Origin: Rhizaria sp. SCN 62-66
Taxonomy: Eukaryota > Rhizaria, unplaced
Direction: 5' to 3'
NCBI GenBank assembly: GCA_001724265.1
Contig: MEDY01000219.1
Location: 1-48,734, forward strand
Length of the DNA stretch: 48,734 nucleotides
A program made the position numbers and the translations under genes. The notes below the pieces were generated by a model. That model saw only the letters and a list, made by a program, of their open reading frames with translations, was not told where the DNA came from and searched no databases. Of this stretch, positions 34,001 through 43,590 are shown piece by piece; the first letter of the stretch is position 1; each line of letters opens with the position of its first letter.

Positions 34001-36605
34001 TACGGCTGCAGGGCCGGCTAACAGCGCCTCTGCTGCGCTCTCCGCTACCGTGACGAGCGCTGCGGCGGCGGCGAGACCTGCAGCCGCGGTTGCGCCAGGG
34101 GCCCTGGCGGCGGGCGCCGGCGGCGAGAGTGGGAACTTCCTCGGCCAGAGCTCCGCGGAGACGGCCTCACAGTTTAATTGGCGCCAGAAGCAAAGCGTGC
34201 TCGCGCGCCAGCAGTACGTGCAGGCGCTCAACTCGACCAACGCCGGCCCCGGCGCTGGCGGCGTCGCCAGTGGTGCTCCCGCAGGCGTGGGCGCGGCGCT
34301 AACGCTGGACGCTGTCCCCAAGCGTTTCGGAGCGCTGGGCACCGCGCCGACGCCGACGTCGCACCCGTGGGTGTCGCCCGCAGCCGTGCTCGCGCTGGGC
34401 CTTGCGCCGCGCGCCGCGGACGGCGTCGTGCGCGACGCCGCTAGCCGCAGCAACGCCGCGCGTTGGCCCGGTGTCGCCGCCACGGCCAACGGACTCTCTA
34501 ACCCAACGCCTTACACCGGCTCGCCAGGGTCCCCGGCCCCCGGAATGCAGGGTGGCCTAACTACTTGCCCCGCCGCGGTGCCCTGCTCACTAACGCACGC
34601 GCTGCCGCGTGGGCTCTGCACCCCTTCGCCGCAGCAGCAGCAGATGCAGCCAGCACTCGCCACGCTGACTCTGTCGAACCCCAACAGCAACGGCAGCGGC
34701 AGCTTCAGCGGCAGTCTGAGCAACGGCAACAGCGGCGGCACGCCTGCGTCGGGTTTGACCACTCCGGGCGGCTACCCCGCGCAGCCCGCGTCGCAGGTGC
34801 AGTCTTAGGCACAGGCGCAGCTGCAGGCGCAGCCCGCGGCGTCGCTCTGGCCATCAGTGCCCGCGCGCCGCCTGCTGCAACACTTCCTCGTGCTGCACCA
34901 GCAGCTGCCCACGGGCTCCGCCGACGGGCTCGTGGCGGCCTCGTCGCGCCCGCACCGCGCCACGCTCGCTGCCGCCGCCGCGCGCCTGCCCGCGCAGCTT
35001 CAGGCGTTGGCCCGCGTCCCCGCGCGCGCAATGGCGCTGCCGCGCGGCGGGCTCGGCGCGCGCGCGGGCGCCGTGCCGCCGCTGCCCGCCATCGTGCCCG
35101 GCTCGCATGGGGCGCACAGCGGCGGCGGCAACCACGGGCTCGGCTACGGCTACGGGCTGGGCAGCAGCAGGGCCGCGGTGGCTGCGGCGGCGGCGGCGGC
35201 CGGCGTGGCGGTTAACGGCATCGGCTCGCGCGAGGTGTCGCTGCTGGGCGGCGCGGGCGGGCTCGGCGGCGGCGGCATGGGGCTCGGCCTCGGGCTCGGG
35301 CTCGGCGCAGGCGGTCCGCTGCCGCACGAGCAGGCGCGCATGCTGAGGCACCTGCGCGCGAGAGGTGAGGTCTCCACAGAGTCGGCGGCGTCGGTCGCCG
35401 CGATCACGGGCACGGACCACGCGCACCGGCGTGCAGTGCTCGCGATGCACAACGCACATGATAAAGCGCGTGGTGCCGAGGCGCGCAGTAGTGCGTTGGC
35501 GGGGGTGGACGAGGCGGACTCGGAGCAGGCGCGGCTTGACTTCGAGAGCCGGCTCAAGGTGTTGGGCGACATCGCTCAGGACATGGATCTGCCCGACTCT
35601 ATGCCCGACAGTAACCACGTCAGCGTCTCCGGGAACACGGAAGCAGATGCAGCGGGCACCGAGACGGCGCAGACTGACGCCGACACGATCGCCGAGGAAG
35701 ATGCTGACGCCCACGATGACGCCGACGCAGACGCCGACGCGGACGCTGACGCGCAGTACGACTCCGGTTTGTTCAACGCCATCGCCGCCCACGCCGCCTC
35801 CGGTCACCTGCAGCCGCACTCGTCCGGGCCGTCGCATGGGCCCGGCGCGGTGGTGGGTGGTGGGGGAACGCGCCTCACGGGCCGCACAGTGCGCGCGATG
35901 GCGCGCCACGTCGCGCGGCAGGGCGCGCGCGGGCTGCCTGGCGTGGTGTTGTCTACCACGCTCTCCGCCCCCGCGGACGCGGTGCGCGAGCCGCTGCTGG
36001 CCGGCGACGTGCCGCTATTCCTCTCACAGTCGCAGTCTCAATCCCAGATGCAGGCGCAGTCGCAGGCGGCGGTGGCCGCGGTGCCCGCGAAGGTGTTTGC
36101 CACCGGCACGAGCTCACAGCAGCACCACCACTACACGCAGGGCCACAGCAGCAGGAACAGCTCGGGCGTGGCGGCTTACCAGGGCTACGGCCCCGCTGCC
36201 GCCGCGGCCGCGACGGGCGAGCCTGGCGCTATGATGGTGACGCGTTCGGGCACGCTGCCCACCAACGCGCTCTACCCTTCGCTGCCCACCCACAGCCGCT
36301 CGGCCTCGCACGGCGGCTCTCACGGCCAGCTGAGTGCGCGCGGCGACCCCGCGCAGTCGCCGCTGACTGCGCAGATGTCCGCGACCATGTCCGCGTCGAT
36401 GTCGACATCGATGGCGGCGCCGCTGTCCGCACGCACGCAGCAGTCGGGGTTCGGTATGAGCGCGGGCACGCGCAGGCTCACGGCCGCGCTGTCCGCAGCG
36501 AAGGCCTCGCTGGCCGCGTCGTCGACAGCGTCGCCGACCGCAGCTATAACAACAACCGCGACTGCACCGCAGACTGGGGGCGCCTCTGAGCAGCTACAGC
36601 AACAA

Positions 36606-36651
<46 letters not shown>

Positions 36652-37340
36652 CTGTGGGCGGCGCTGGCGGCGTCGCCATCGGGTCCGCGGGCGCAAGCGT
36701 GACCGTGACGGCGGTGGGCGCGCGCGGCGCTGCCGACCCGTGGCTACTGCGCGTTGATCCATACACGCCACTGCCGCCCCTTGGCGCAACAGCAACTGCT
36801 ACTGGCACAGCGCCGGCCACCGCGCCAGCCGCTGCAACGCCTGCAAAGGGAAGCAAGTCCGGTGTCGCTGGCGCTCACCGTGCACACAGTCACTCTGCCC
36901 ACTCTGCTCACGGTCGCCCTGCTCACGGTCACTCTGCTCACGGTCACGCGGCGCCCAACCACGTCCCTCTGCCGGTGAACCCGCTGTTGTTCTCCGTCGC
37001 GGTCGCCACGGCCGCTCGCACTGCCAACTCCTCTGCAATGCCTGCTGATGCGGATACGAGCTCAGCCCGCGCGCAACAACAGAGCGACGCCGGCGGTGAT
37101 GGCTCGCTTAAAGCGAAGCCGCGCGCTATGGGGCTGGTTTACGACGCTCTGCGCGAGCAGCAGCAGCACGAGCAGTTACAGCTGCAGATGCAGTACCGCC
37201 ATCCTCAACACCAGCAGCAGCAACAGCACGGACTGGGCCGCAGTCGCCACGTGCGCGGCGTGACCGGACGCGCGGGCGCAGGCGCTGTAGACGTAAATGC
37301 GAACGATATTGCACTGACTGCGCTCGTTTTCTCGCCCTAA
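31003..37340 (+). CDS. large Gln/Ala/Ser-rich protein of unknown function; one or two in-frame TAG codons
   Basis: Exons are 31003-31545 and 31686-37340 (stop TAA), phase 0; 2065 residues if TAG is sense. TAG lies at residue 16 and residue 1222. The ATG at 31003 is followed by TAG after 15 codons, then ATG at 31051 in the same frame. The pyrimidine-rich sequence before that TAG could instead be a 5' UTR splice acceptor, making 31051 the true start; the second TAG is unaffected. I recognise no domain. Visible are an Arg-Ser/His-Pro cluster near residue 325 (SRSRSRSPHRSQSRSPH), a short less biased segment near 1027 (SQFNWRQKQSVLARQQYV), a segment after the second TAG (LLQHFLVLHQQLPTG, about 1242), an Asp-Ala repeat near 1530, 18 consecutive Gln (about 1819-1836) and a His-rich HSAHSAHG repeat. 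RNA-binding or condensate-type behaviour could be guessed from composition only. Confidence 0.8.
31048..31050 (+). other. in-frame TAG, codon 16 (weak case)
   Basis: ATG 31003 and ATG 31051 are in one frame with only this TAG between them. A 15-codon upstream frame or a splice acceptor ending CTTCCTAG just before ATG 31051 explains it equally well. Confidence 0.5.
31546..31685 (+). other. intron (140 nt) in the Q-rich gene
   Basis: It begins GTACGT and ends CTCAACCAG, is AT-rich and contains stops in the exon frame. Phase 0 joining gives EAAQ-ENPHGAAL, continuous with the downstream long frame. Confidence 0.9.
34806..34808 (+). other. in-frame TAG, codon 1222, in a Gln-rich stretch
   Basis: The local reading is Ser-Gln-Val-Gln-Ser-TAG-Ala-Gln-Ala-Gln-Leu-Gln-Ala-Gln. 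The same frame runs on for another 843 codons to TAA at 37338. Gln fits the periodic Gln pattern. Confidence 0.93.
36597..36650 (+). repeat. CAA/CAG tract encoding 18 Gln
   Basis: A continuous glutamine tract (one CAG, three CAA, then CAG units) in the Q-rich gene, ending before Thr-Val-Gly-Gly. Confidence 0.95.
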
Positions 37341-37678
37341 ACGCAAGAGAATGCGGTGATTTATAAGCTTTATTACATAGCCATCCCAGTTACGTTAGTT
37401 TGCAAGCAATCTTCTCCAGATGCTTGATTAATACATACAATATCATCCCTTGATAAAAGCATTCGTAAGATTACATGACACAACGGTAAAGCGTGATGCA
37501 GCCGATAGACATAACAGTTGGTGTGATACGATTACAGAGAGAAAATGGAGTAAGTGATGTCATTTCAGATGAGAGCTAAGGGGGGTTTGTTGTTTGAATA
37601 CAAGATTGACAAGACCTTTTATTAGATTACCCTATAAAACTTCTGAATCCTCCTTCCTTTTCCTATTATTATCTATCA

Positions 37679-37701
37679 TCATGATTAATAATAAATCATG
37701 A
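37679..37701. repeat. inverted repeat, 8-bp arms, 7-nt loop
   Basis: TCATGATT and its exact complement AATCATGA flank an AT-rich 7-nt spacer, in the convergent intergenic DNA. It may be chance in AT-rich sequence. Confidence 0.5.
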
Positions 37702-38299
37702 AAACACCCTTGTTGATACCTAGATATTCACGGCAAGGTAAAGTTGTCGTTTGCCTGTCGCTTTAAAGCATGCGCCCCGGCTCGACAAAAGCACAGATGA
37801 CTGCACAAACAAAAACGCGTGCGCTATCTGCATGCATGTCCGTCTCACACGCATCGCAACTGTAGCTCAGATTCATTCATCACACAATGGAGTTCCTAGA
37901 TACAACTTTTGCAACTCGTTACATCTGACTTACAAGACTTCCGTGAACCGCGTTTTCATGAGCACACACAATCGTGGAAAGCAACACACAAACAGACCGG
38001 CAATGGTCCGCAAGGGGCAAATCACGAGCAGTGAGAGCTGAGAATTTGGTTCGACAGTAGCTCGAACAAGTCAGGAACAAAGGAGATTGATCGAAGAAAA
38101 ACATTGCGAAAAGAAAACGAAAGCTCGCAGAAACGAGATAAAGAGAAAGACACGCAAAGCGAAATAACACAGCGGACTGCAGCACAGCTCAAAACAGCGC
38201 CGCCGAGTGGGCGTGACGCGCACAGAGAGCGACCGACATTAAGTTGCAAGTTGACACACAGTGGTTAAGTTATGTGCGCCCACCTACAGCAACTATCTC

Positions 38300-38320
38300 A
38301 TACTCTCAAAGAGAGAGTAT
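38300..38320 (-). repeat. inverted repeat (hairpin) just downstream of the Hsp70 stop
   Basis: ATACTCTC and GAGAGTAT are perfect complements around a 5-nt loop, starting 28 nt past the TAA of the TPR-Hsp70 gene. It would form an 8-bp stem in the 3' UTR of that mRNA; a role in 3'-end formation or stability is only a guess. Confidence 0.55.
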
Positions 38321-38347
38321 AGCGTGTTGTTGCGATGTAGGGCAAAC

Positions 38348-40696
38348 TTACATCTTGCGGGCCTTCTTGACGAAGAGGTCGAGCTCCTTCATCTTGGAGT
38401 TGAGGGCATCGATGGTGAGGGAGGCCTCCTCGGCCTCAGCCCAGGCGGACACCTCCTGAACCTTGTTCATGAGCAGGTCAGCGGCCTCCTGAGACTTGGG
38501 CGCAATGTTCTGCGCGATGTTCTGGATGCCGTAGAGCTTCTGCTCAAGCTGGTTGCGGGCCTCGGCAGTCTTGGCGGAGTTCTCGTCCTCCTGGCGGTAC
38601 TGCTCGGCATCGGCGGTCATCTGAGCGATCTCGTCCTCGGTGGCGCGGGAGCCACGGGCGATCTCGATGTCGGCCTTGGCGCCGGTGGTCTGGTCGACGG
38701 CGGTGACGGTAAGGATACCGTTGGAGTCGATGGCGAAGGAGACATCGATCTTGGGCTCACCACGCTTGGCCTTCTCAATGCCGGAGATGTTGAACTCGCC
38801 GAGGAGGTGGTTGTCGGTGGTCTTGGCACGCTCACCCTCGTAGACGGAGACGTCGACGGCGGTCTGGTAGTTCTCCTCGGTGGTGTAGATCTCAGTGCGG
38901 ACGCAGGGGATGGGGGTGTTGCGGGGGATGACGACGGACATCACGCGGCCGACAGTCTCGATACCGAGGGAGAGGGGGGTGACGTCGAGCAGGAGCAGGT
39001 CGCGGGTCTCGGAAGAGCGCTGGCCAGAGAGGATAGCACCCTGGACGGCAGCACCGAAGGCGACAGCCTCATCGGGGTTAAGGGTCTTGCAGAGCTGCTT
39101 GCCGCCGAAGAAGGCAGAGAGCTCGGTCTGGATCTTGGGGACACGGGTAGAGCCACCGACGAGGACGATGTCATCGATGTCCTCGGGGGACATAGCGGCG
39201 TCCTTAAGGACGGTCTTGACGGTCTCGAGGCAGCGCGCGATAAGGGCCTTGGTGGTCTTGTCGAAGAACTCACGGGTGAAGGTGAAGGTGAAGTCCTTGG
39301 CGGCAGTGGTGCCCTCACGGGGGATCAGGGCCTCGATGACAATCTCGGTCGACTCGACGGAAGAGAGCTCACGCTTAGCCTTCTCGATGGCGGCCATGAT
39401 GCGCTTGACGTTGCGGGCCTCGGCGACGCACTCCTCGTTGAAACCCTGGGCAAGGAGAGCCTCCTTGAGGGCGTCGAAGACGGTGTGGTCGATATCCTCA
39501 CCACCGAGACGGGTGTCACCGCCGGTAGCCTTGACCTCGAAGATGCCCTTCTCGATGACGAGAACGGAAACGTCGAAGGTACCACCACCGAGGTCGAAGA
39601 TGAGCACGCGCTCAGCGCCCTCAGTCTCCTCGACGGCAACGTTGTTGCGGGCGTTGAGGGACTTCTTGTCGAGGCCGTAGGCGAGGGCGGCGGCGGTGGG
39701 CTCGTTGATGATGCGGAGCACCTCGAGGCCGGCGATCTGGCCAGCGGACTTGGTGGCAGCACGCTGCGAGTCGTTGAAGTAGGCGGGGACGGTGATGACA
39801 GCCTTGGTGACGGGGACACCGAGGTGCTTCTCAGCGCACTTCTTGAGGTAGGCGAGGACGAAGGCCGAGATCTCCTCGGGGGCGAAGACCTTGAACTGGC
39901 CAGCACCGACCTCGACGCGGACGCCGGGCTTGGTGGAGCCGGCCTCACGGGGCACGACGGAGTAGGGGTAGCGCTTGAGGTCCTCAGTGACACCGGAGTC
40001 CTCGAGGGAGTGGCCGATGAAACGCTTGACGTCGAAGACGGTGTTCTTGGGGTGGCGGGAGGCCTCGAGCTTGGCCTCAGAGCCGACAAGACGCTTGCCG
40101 TTCTTGAGGAAGGAGACGTACGAGGGGGTGGTCATCTCACCGTGGTCGTTGGGGATGACGACGACGCCGCCGTCCTTCCAGTAGGACATGCAGGAGTAGG
40201 TGGTACCGAGGTCGATACCGAGGACAACCTCCTTGGGCTCGGAGTCCTCCTCACCCTTCTTCTGGTTCTTCTTCTTCTTCTTGGCCTGCATGGCGGCGAT
40301 CTGCTTGGTGATCGAGTCGAGACCATCGTGGAGAGTCTTGTCGATGGGGTCGATGTCGAGACCGGCCTCGTAGGCGCTCTTAGCCTCGGCGAACTTCTTC
40401 AGGGCGAAGAAGGCGGAAGCCTTGCGCTGGTAAGCCTTGAGGAACTCCTTGTTCATGGCGATGGACGCATCAGCATCGTCGACGGCCTTGAAAAGAGCAT
40501 CGCGGGCCTCGTTCTCGGACTGGGCGTTCTTGGCCAGGGAGGTGTAAGCAGCAGCACGGTTGCAGTACGTCTCGGTGGTCTTCTTGAGCTCGAGGGACTG
40601 GGAGAAGTACTCAACAGCACCCTTGAAATCGTTGTTGGTGAAGCACTTCTTGCCGGCCTCAGAGAGAGCCTCAGGGGTCTTGTCAACCGCTTGCAT
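38348..40696 (-). CDS. TPR-Hsp70 fusion chaperone
   Basis: The product is 782 residues and ends in TAA. The start is the ATG giving MQAVDKTPEAL; the frame is open to 40810 but has no other ATG. Residues 8-135 form TPR repeats of STI1/SGT type (YCNRAAAY, KAYQRKASAF). A Lys-rich linker (139-148) follows, then a full Hsp70 ATPase domain from about 157 with DLGTTYS (162-168), RIINEPTAAALAYGL, DLGGGTFDVSVL and VGGSTRVPKIQ, and a substrate-binding domain. The C-terminal helical lid is short and ends VKKARKM, with no EEVD tail and no ER signal. Clamp positions that bind EEVD are partly kept (N46, K87, R91) and partly changed (S12 and K16 where Lys and Asn are usual). Standard Hsp70s bind unfolded peptides with ATP and recruit TPR co-chaperones through EEVD; here the TPR module is covalently attached. 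Codon choice is strongly biased, as in highly expressed genes. Confidence 0.95.
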   Translation of the reverse strand: MQAVDKTPEALSEAGKKCFTNNDFKGAVEYFSQSLELKKTTETYCNRAAAYTSLAKNAQSENEARDALFKAVDDADASIAMNKEFLKAYQRKASAFFALKKFAEAKSAYEAGLDIDPIDKTLHDGLDSITKQIAAMQAKKKKKNQKKGEEDSEPKEVVLGIDLGTTYSCMSYWKDGGVVVIPNDHGEMTTPSYVSFLKNGKRLVGSEAKLEASRHPKNTVFDVKRFIGHSLEDSGVTEDLKRYPYSVVPREAGSTKPGVRVEVGAGQFKVFAPEEISAFVLAYLKKCAEKHLGVPVTKAVITVPAYFNDSQRAATKSAGQIAGLEVLRIINEPTAAALAYGLDKKSLNARNNVAVEETEGAERVLIFDLGGGTFDVSVLVIEKGIFEVKATGGDTRLGGEDIDHTVFDALKEALLAQGFNEECVAEARNVKRIMAAIEKAKRELSSVESTEIVIEALIPREGTTAAKDFTFTFTREFFDKTTKALIARCLETVKTVLKDAAMSPEDIDDIVLVGGSTRVPKIQTELSAFFGGKQLCKTLNPDEAVAFGAAVQGAILSGQRSSETRDLLLLDVTPLSLGIETVGRVMSVVIPRNTPIPCVRTEIYTTEENYQTAVDVSVYEGERAKTTDNHLLGEFNISGIEKAKRGEPKIDVSFAIDSNGILTVTAVDQTTGAKADIEIARGSRATEDEIAQMTADAEQYRQEDENSAKTAEARNQLEQKLYGIQNIAQNIAPKSQEAADLLMNKVQEVSAWAEAEEASLTIDALNSKMKELDLFVKKARKM

Positions 40697-41787
40697 TCTT
40701 GAGAGATGAGAGCAAGAAAGCAAAGAACGAGAAGAAACAAGCAAAGAGAGCGTGCGCAATGCGGGAAGTGAGCGGCGAGTTGCGTGGGTAAAATTCGCAT
40801 GGAAAGTCAAGCGTAACCGATGAAAAAAAGATTGACTGGTTTTAACTAATAGCTAAACAAGGCTATAAAGCAATTCTTAAGCGCAATATGCACAGGATTC
40901 GACATGAAAGCGGGCGAAACTGAATCGGTCCCCAAGACCCGATGATGAGGCCCGATCGCGACTTTTGTTGCGCCCGCAATCTGCGGTTTACCCTCTTCCG
41001 TAAGCAAAAGCAAATTTAAAAGCTGATTCACAAGCCCGTTGCCAATGCAATGATACACCACCGAACGCAAAAGGGTCTTTACAGAGTCCAATATGGGGGC
41101 GGCTCAAATCACGGCAAAGCTTTCTCCGCACCAGCCCCTCAGTCGCTCGACGGACCGGGGGTCGCTCCCCAACGTGCGAAGCTAAGCCGCCGTAATTTTT
41201 CGGCCCTTGCCTGGCCATGGAGAGTGTCCGATTTTCTCTCCTTCTTTCACATACACCGCTCTCTTACCAACTAGTTTGCTAATAATACTGATTTGGCTTT
41301 GTATAAGCGCTTTTAACAAAGCATCTTGTGTTATTATCTTTTGCTTTGAATACTTATGCGATGATTTAATTGCATTTGCCGAAAGATTCAGGACGTCGCT
41401 GTTGACAGCAAAAGAGTGACTTTTACCTTAGTAGAGCACATGAGCGGGGACAGAATACGAGTTCATGACAAAGGAGAAAAAAATATAATGGGTTCTATTA
41501 GGTTTGCTTTGTAAACGTGACTTATACCGCGCCTGCCGCGCCATTTCCCCCTTCCTGCCTTGGAGTTCTGACTGAGCTCATGAACAAACTGGACGTCCAC
41601 GTTAACACACACACATAGTAGACAACCGACGAACAGATATAGGCATATGCTAGATACCATAAACCAATTATCGACCTAGTTAGCGTCCATCCATCTCTTC
41701 TTCGTTCTGTTCCACTGCGTTCCATGAAGTTACGGTGTCTGTTGTGATAAGTTTGAGTTTGTTTCATGTGAGCGGAGTGATGAGTAC
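40697..41787. other. intergenic: Hsp70 5' flank and 3' flank of the Cys-rich gene
   Basis: About 1.09 kb between two minus-strand genes. On the minus strand the 120 bp before the Hsp70 ATG are pyrimidine-rich. 40900-41220 is GC-richer than most intergenic DNA here but has no long frame. No tRNA, convincing snoRNA or heat-shock element array was recognised. Confidence 0.6.
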
Positions 41788-43590
41788 TTAGAACGACTCC
41801 TCCTCCGCCTCGGTCTCGGCGTCAACATCGGCCTCAAACTCGACGTCAGCCTCGCCCTCAGCGTCAGCGTCAGCATCGGCGTCGGCCTCGCCCTCCTCGT
41901 CGGCGTCCGCGTCCACATCCGCCTCTTCGTCAACCTCGTACTCGGCGTCCGTCTCCATCAGAGTCGCCTTGGGCGCGCCGCCCGCCGCCGCGCCGCCGGC
42001 AGCAGCGCCGCCGGATGCGCCGGGTTGCGTGCCGATGGTGAGGCCGTAGTCCTGGAACGTGGCGTTGAAGTCCTCCTTGAGTGCGCGCGGCAGAGAGTCA
42101 TACGCGACGTAGTTGGGGCACTTCTTGGCGTCGTCGCAGCCCACGCATGCGCAGGCGACCTTGGTGAACTTGGCCTCCCACTCCGAGGCCTTCTCCTCGA
42201 TCTGCTTCTGCAGCTCCTCGCAGCGCTCCTTGAAGGACCGGTGCTTGGGAGTCTCGCTCTCGGCCTCCATGCCGGCGCGCTTGAACGCCTCGCCGGCGCC
42301 AGGGTAGTCAGTCGGCTCCATAGGCTTGACGAACTTGTCGCACGCGCCCTTGATCGGCACAACCTTGATCTCGATGTTGCCCTGAGAGAGCGAAAGACAA
42401 AAGAAAAAAGCAGCAGAATACAAAAGAGTTTAAAGTATGGGTGAGAAAAGTGTTTAGGGTGTTGAACAAGGAGAACATTAAGAGAAATCATGCGAACATC
42501 GACGTGTTTGATCACGTTGTCTCTGTGCTCACATGGTATACACTTTGATTCGCCACGAAGATGAGACACTAAACGTGGGACGAGTAAGGGGTAAGACTTC
42601 ACAAGGTTGTTTGTAAGTGCGGCGTACCTGGCACTTAGCGAGGGCCTTAGCCTTGTCTTCCTCGCCGCGGCACTCAGTGACGGCCGCGGGGTGGGGGAAG
42701 TTGCCCTGGAAGACGTGGCGCTCCAGCCAGTTGGTCATGCGGTCGCCCTTCTCGCAGCAGCTGAACAGGTCCTGAGAAGAGAAAGCGAGAAGAAACATCA
42801 AAAAAAGGGATATGACGAGGTTAGCAAACGCATAGAGAGACAAAAATATGCCACAATATAATATATAATTCACATTGTCGTATAAAGCCACTCGATGCCA
42901 ACTCCATAGTGTCGCACGAGAGATCATCATGCATATTATTTTTTTTCACTTTGCGACACGTACCTGGCAGCCGTGGGTCATGAGGTAGCCCTCGAGCGCG
43001 CGGGGCACAACGCCCTCGCTGAGCTCCTTCTTGAACGCCGCGGAGCCGCCGATGGGGCGGACCTTGACCTCCCAGAGCAGGCGCAGACACAGCGGCGCGC
43101 AGAAGAGGCGCTTGCATGTCTGCATCCACTGCGGGCACTGCGGCAGCTGCGGCTCCTGGTTGTAGCACGGGTTGCACATGTCGAGTCCCGGGCACGGCTC
43201 GGGCTTCTCCTCCGCGGCCTTGTCGCCGCCGGCGGGCGCGCCCTCGCCCTCGCCCTCGCCTTCGCCGCGGGCCGCGGCGTACTGGCGTGCCGCGATGGCG
43301 AGGAACGATGAGTGCGAGTCGGCGGGCGTCGAGAGCGGCATGGAGCTCAGGGCAGGGATGCCGCTAAAGCGCTCTAGCAGCGCAAAGAGCGAGTCCCACT
43401 CGGCCTGCGTCGCGGGGCTCATCGGGGTCGACTGCGACGCCTCGGTGGCGAGCGCAGCGTCCGCCGACAGGTGCAGCTGCTGGTTCGTGGAGCCAGCGAT
43501 GTTGATGGCGGCAGCGATAGACGCCAGGGCACACAGCGCGGCAAGAATAGCCGCAACCTGGCGGGAAGAAACCGCAAGGAGACGAGCCAT
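41788..43590 (-). CDS. secreted or luminal Cys-rich protein with acidic tail, function unknown
   Basis: Exons are 43590-42964, 42771-42628 and 42381-41788 (stop TAA), all joined in phase 0; 454 residues. The start ATG opens a signal peptide (MARLLAVSSRQ, then a hydrophobic core to about residue 28). A Gly-Glu repeat and a Cys-rich region follow (CPGLDMCNPC, CPQWMQTC, CKRLFCAPLC). Exon 2 carries DLFSCCEKGDRM and WLERHVFQ. Exon 3 holds a helical charged segment (KERCEELQKQIEEKASEWE), a second Cys group (CACVGCDDAKKC) and an Asp/Glu/Ala-rich end finishing EEESF. There is no HDEL-type signal or transmembrane segment. Paired Cys suggest disulfides and hence secretion or ER residence; I recognise no family. 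Splice boundaries are well supported because each restores Cys-rich coding of the same style. Confidence 0.82.
42382..42627 (-). other. intron 2 (246 nt) of Cys-rich gene
   Basis: On the minus strand it begins GTACGC and ends CTCTCTCAG, is AT-rich, and joins AKCQ to GNIEIK in phase 0. Confidence 0.88.
42772..42963 (-). other. intron 1 (192 nt) of Cys-rich gene
   Basis: On the minus strand it begins GTACGT and ends CTTCTCAG, is AT-rich, and joins HGCQ to DLFSCC in phase 0. Confidence 0.9.

Larger units (their letters stand above)
37341..38347. other. convergent intergenic region
   Basis: About 1 kb between the 3' ends of a plus- and a minus-strand gene. It is AT-rich on the left and purine-rich around 38040-38170. 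It contains two short perfect inverted repeats listed separately. No gene or RNA was recognised; the short ATG frame at 37751 has no coding character. Confidence 0.6.

Noticed and set aside
38040-38070. GGTTCGA resembling a tRNA T-loop
   Set aside because: No acceptor, D or anticodon stem could be drawn around it on either strand. Other GATTCGA-like spots (2869, 20688) failed likewise.
38261-40702. An 813-codon open frame on the plus strand, antisense to the TPR-Hsp70 gene
   Set aside because: It is a mirror of the strongly biased Hsp70 codons, has no ATG at a sensible place and no recognisable domain. The minus strand encodes an unmistakable Hsp70.
40942-41025. C/D snoRNA-like pair (ATGATGA then CTGA about 80 nt later)
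   Set aside because: No terminal stem brings the two boxes together and no C'/D' boxes were clear. Boxes this short arise by chance.
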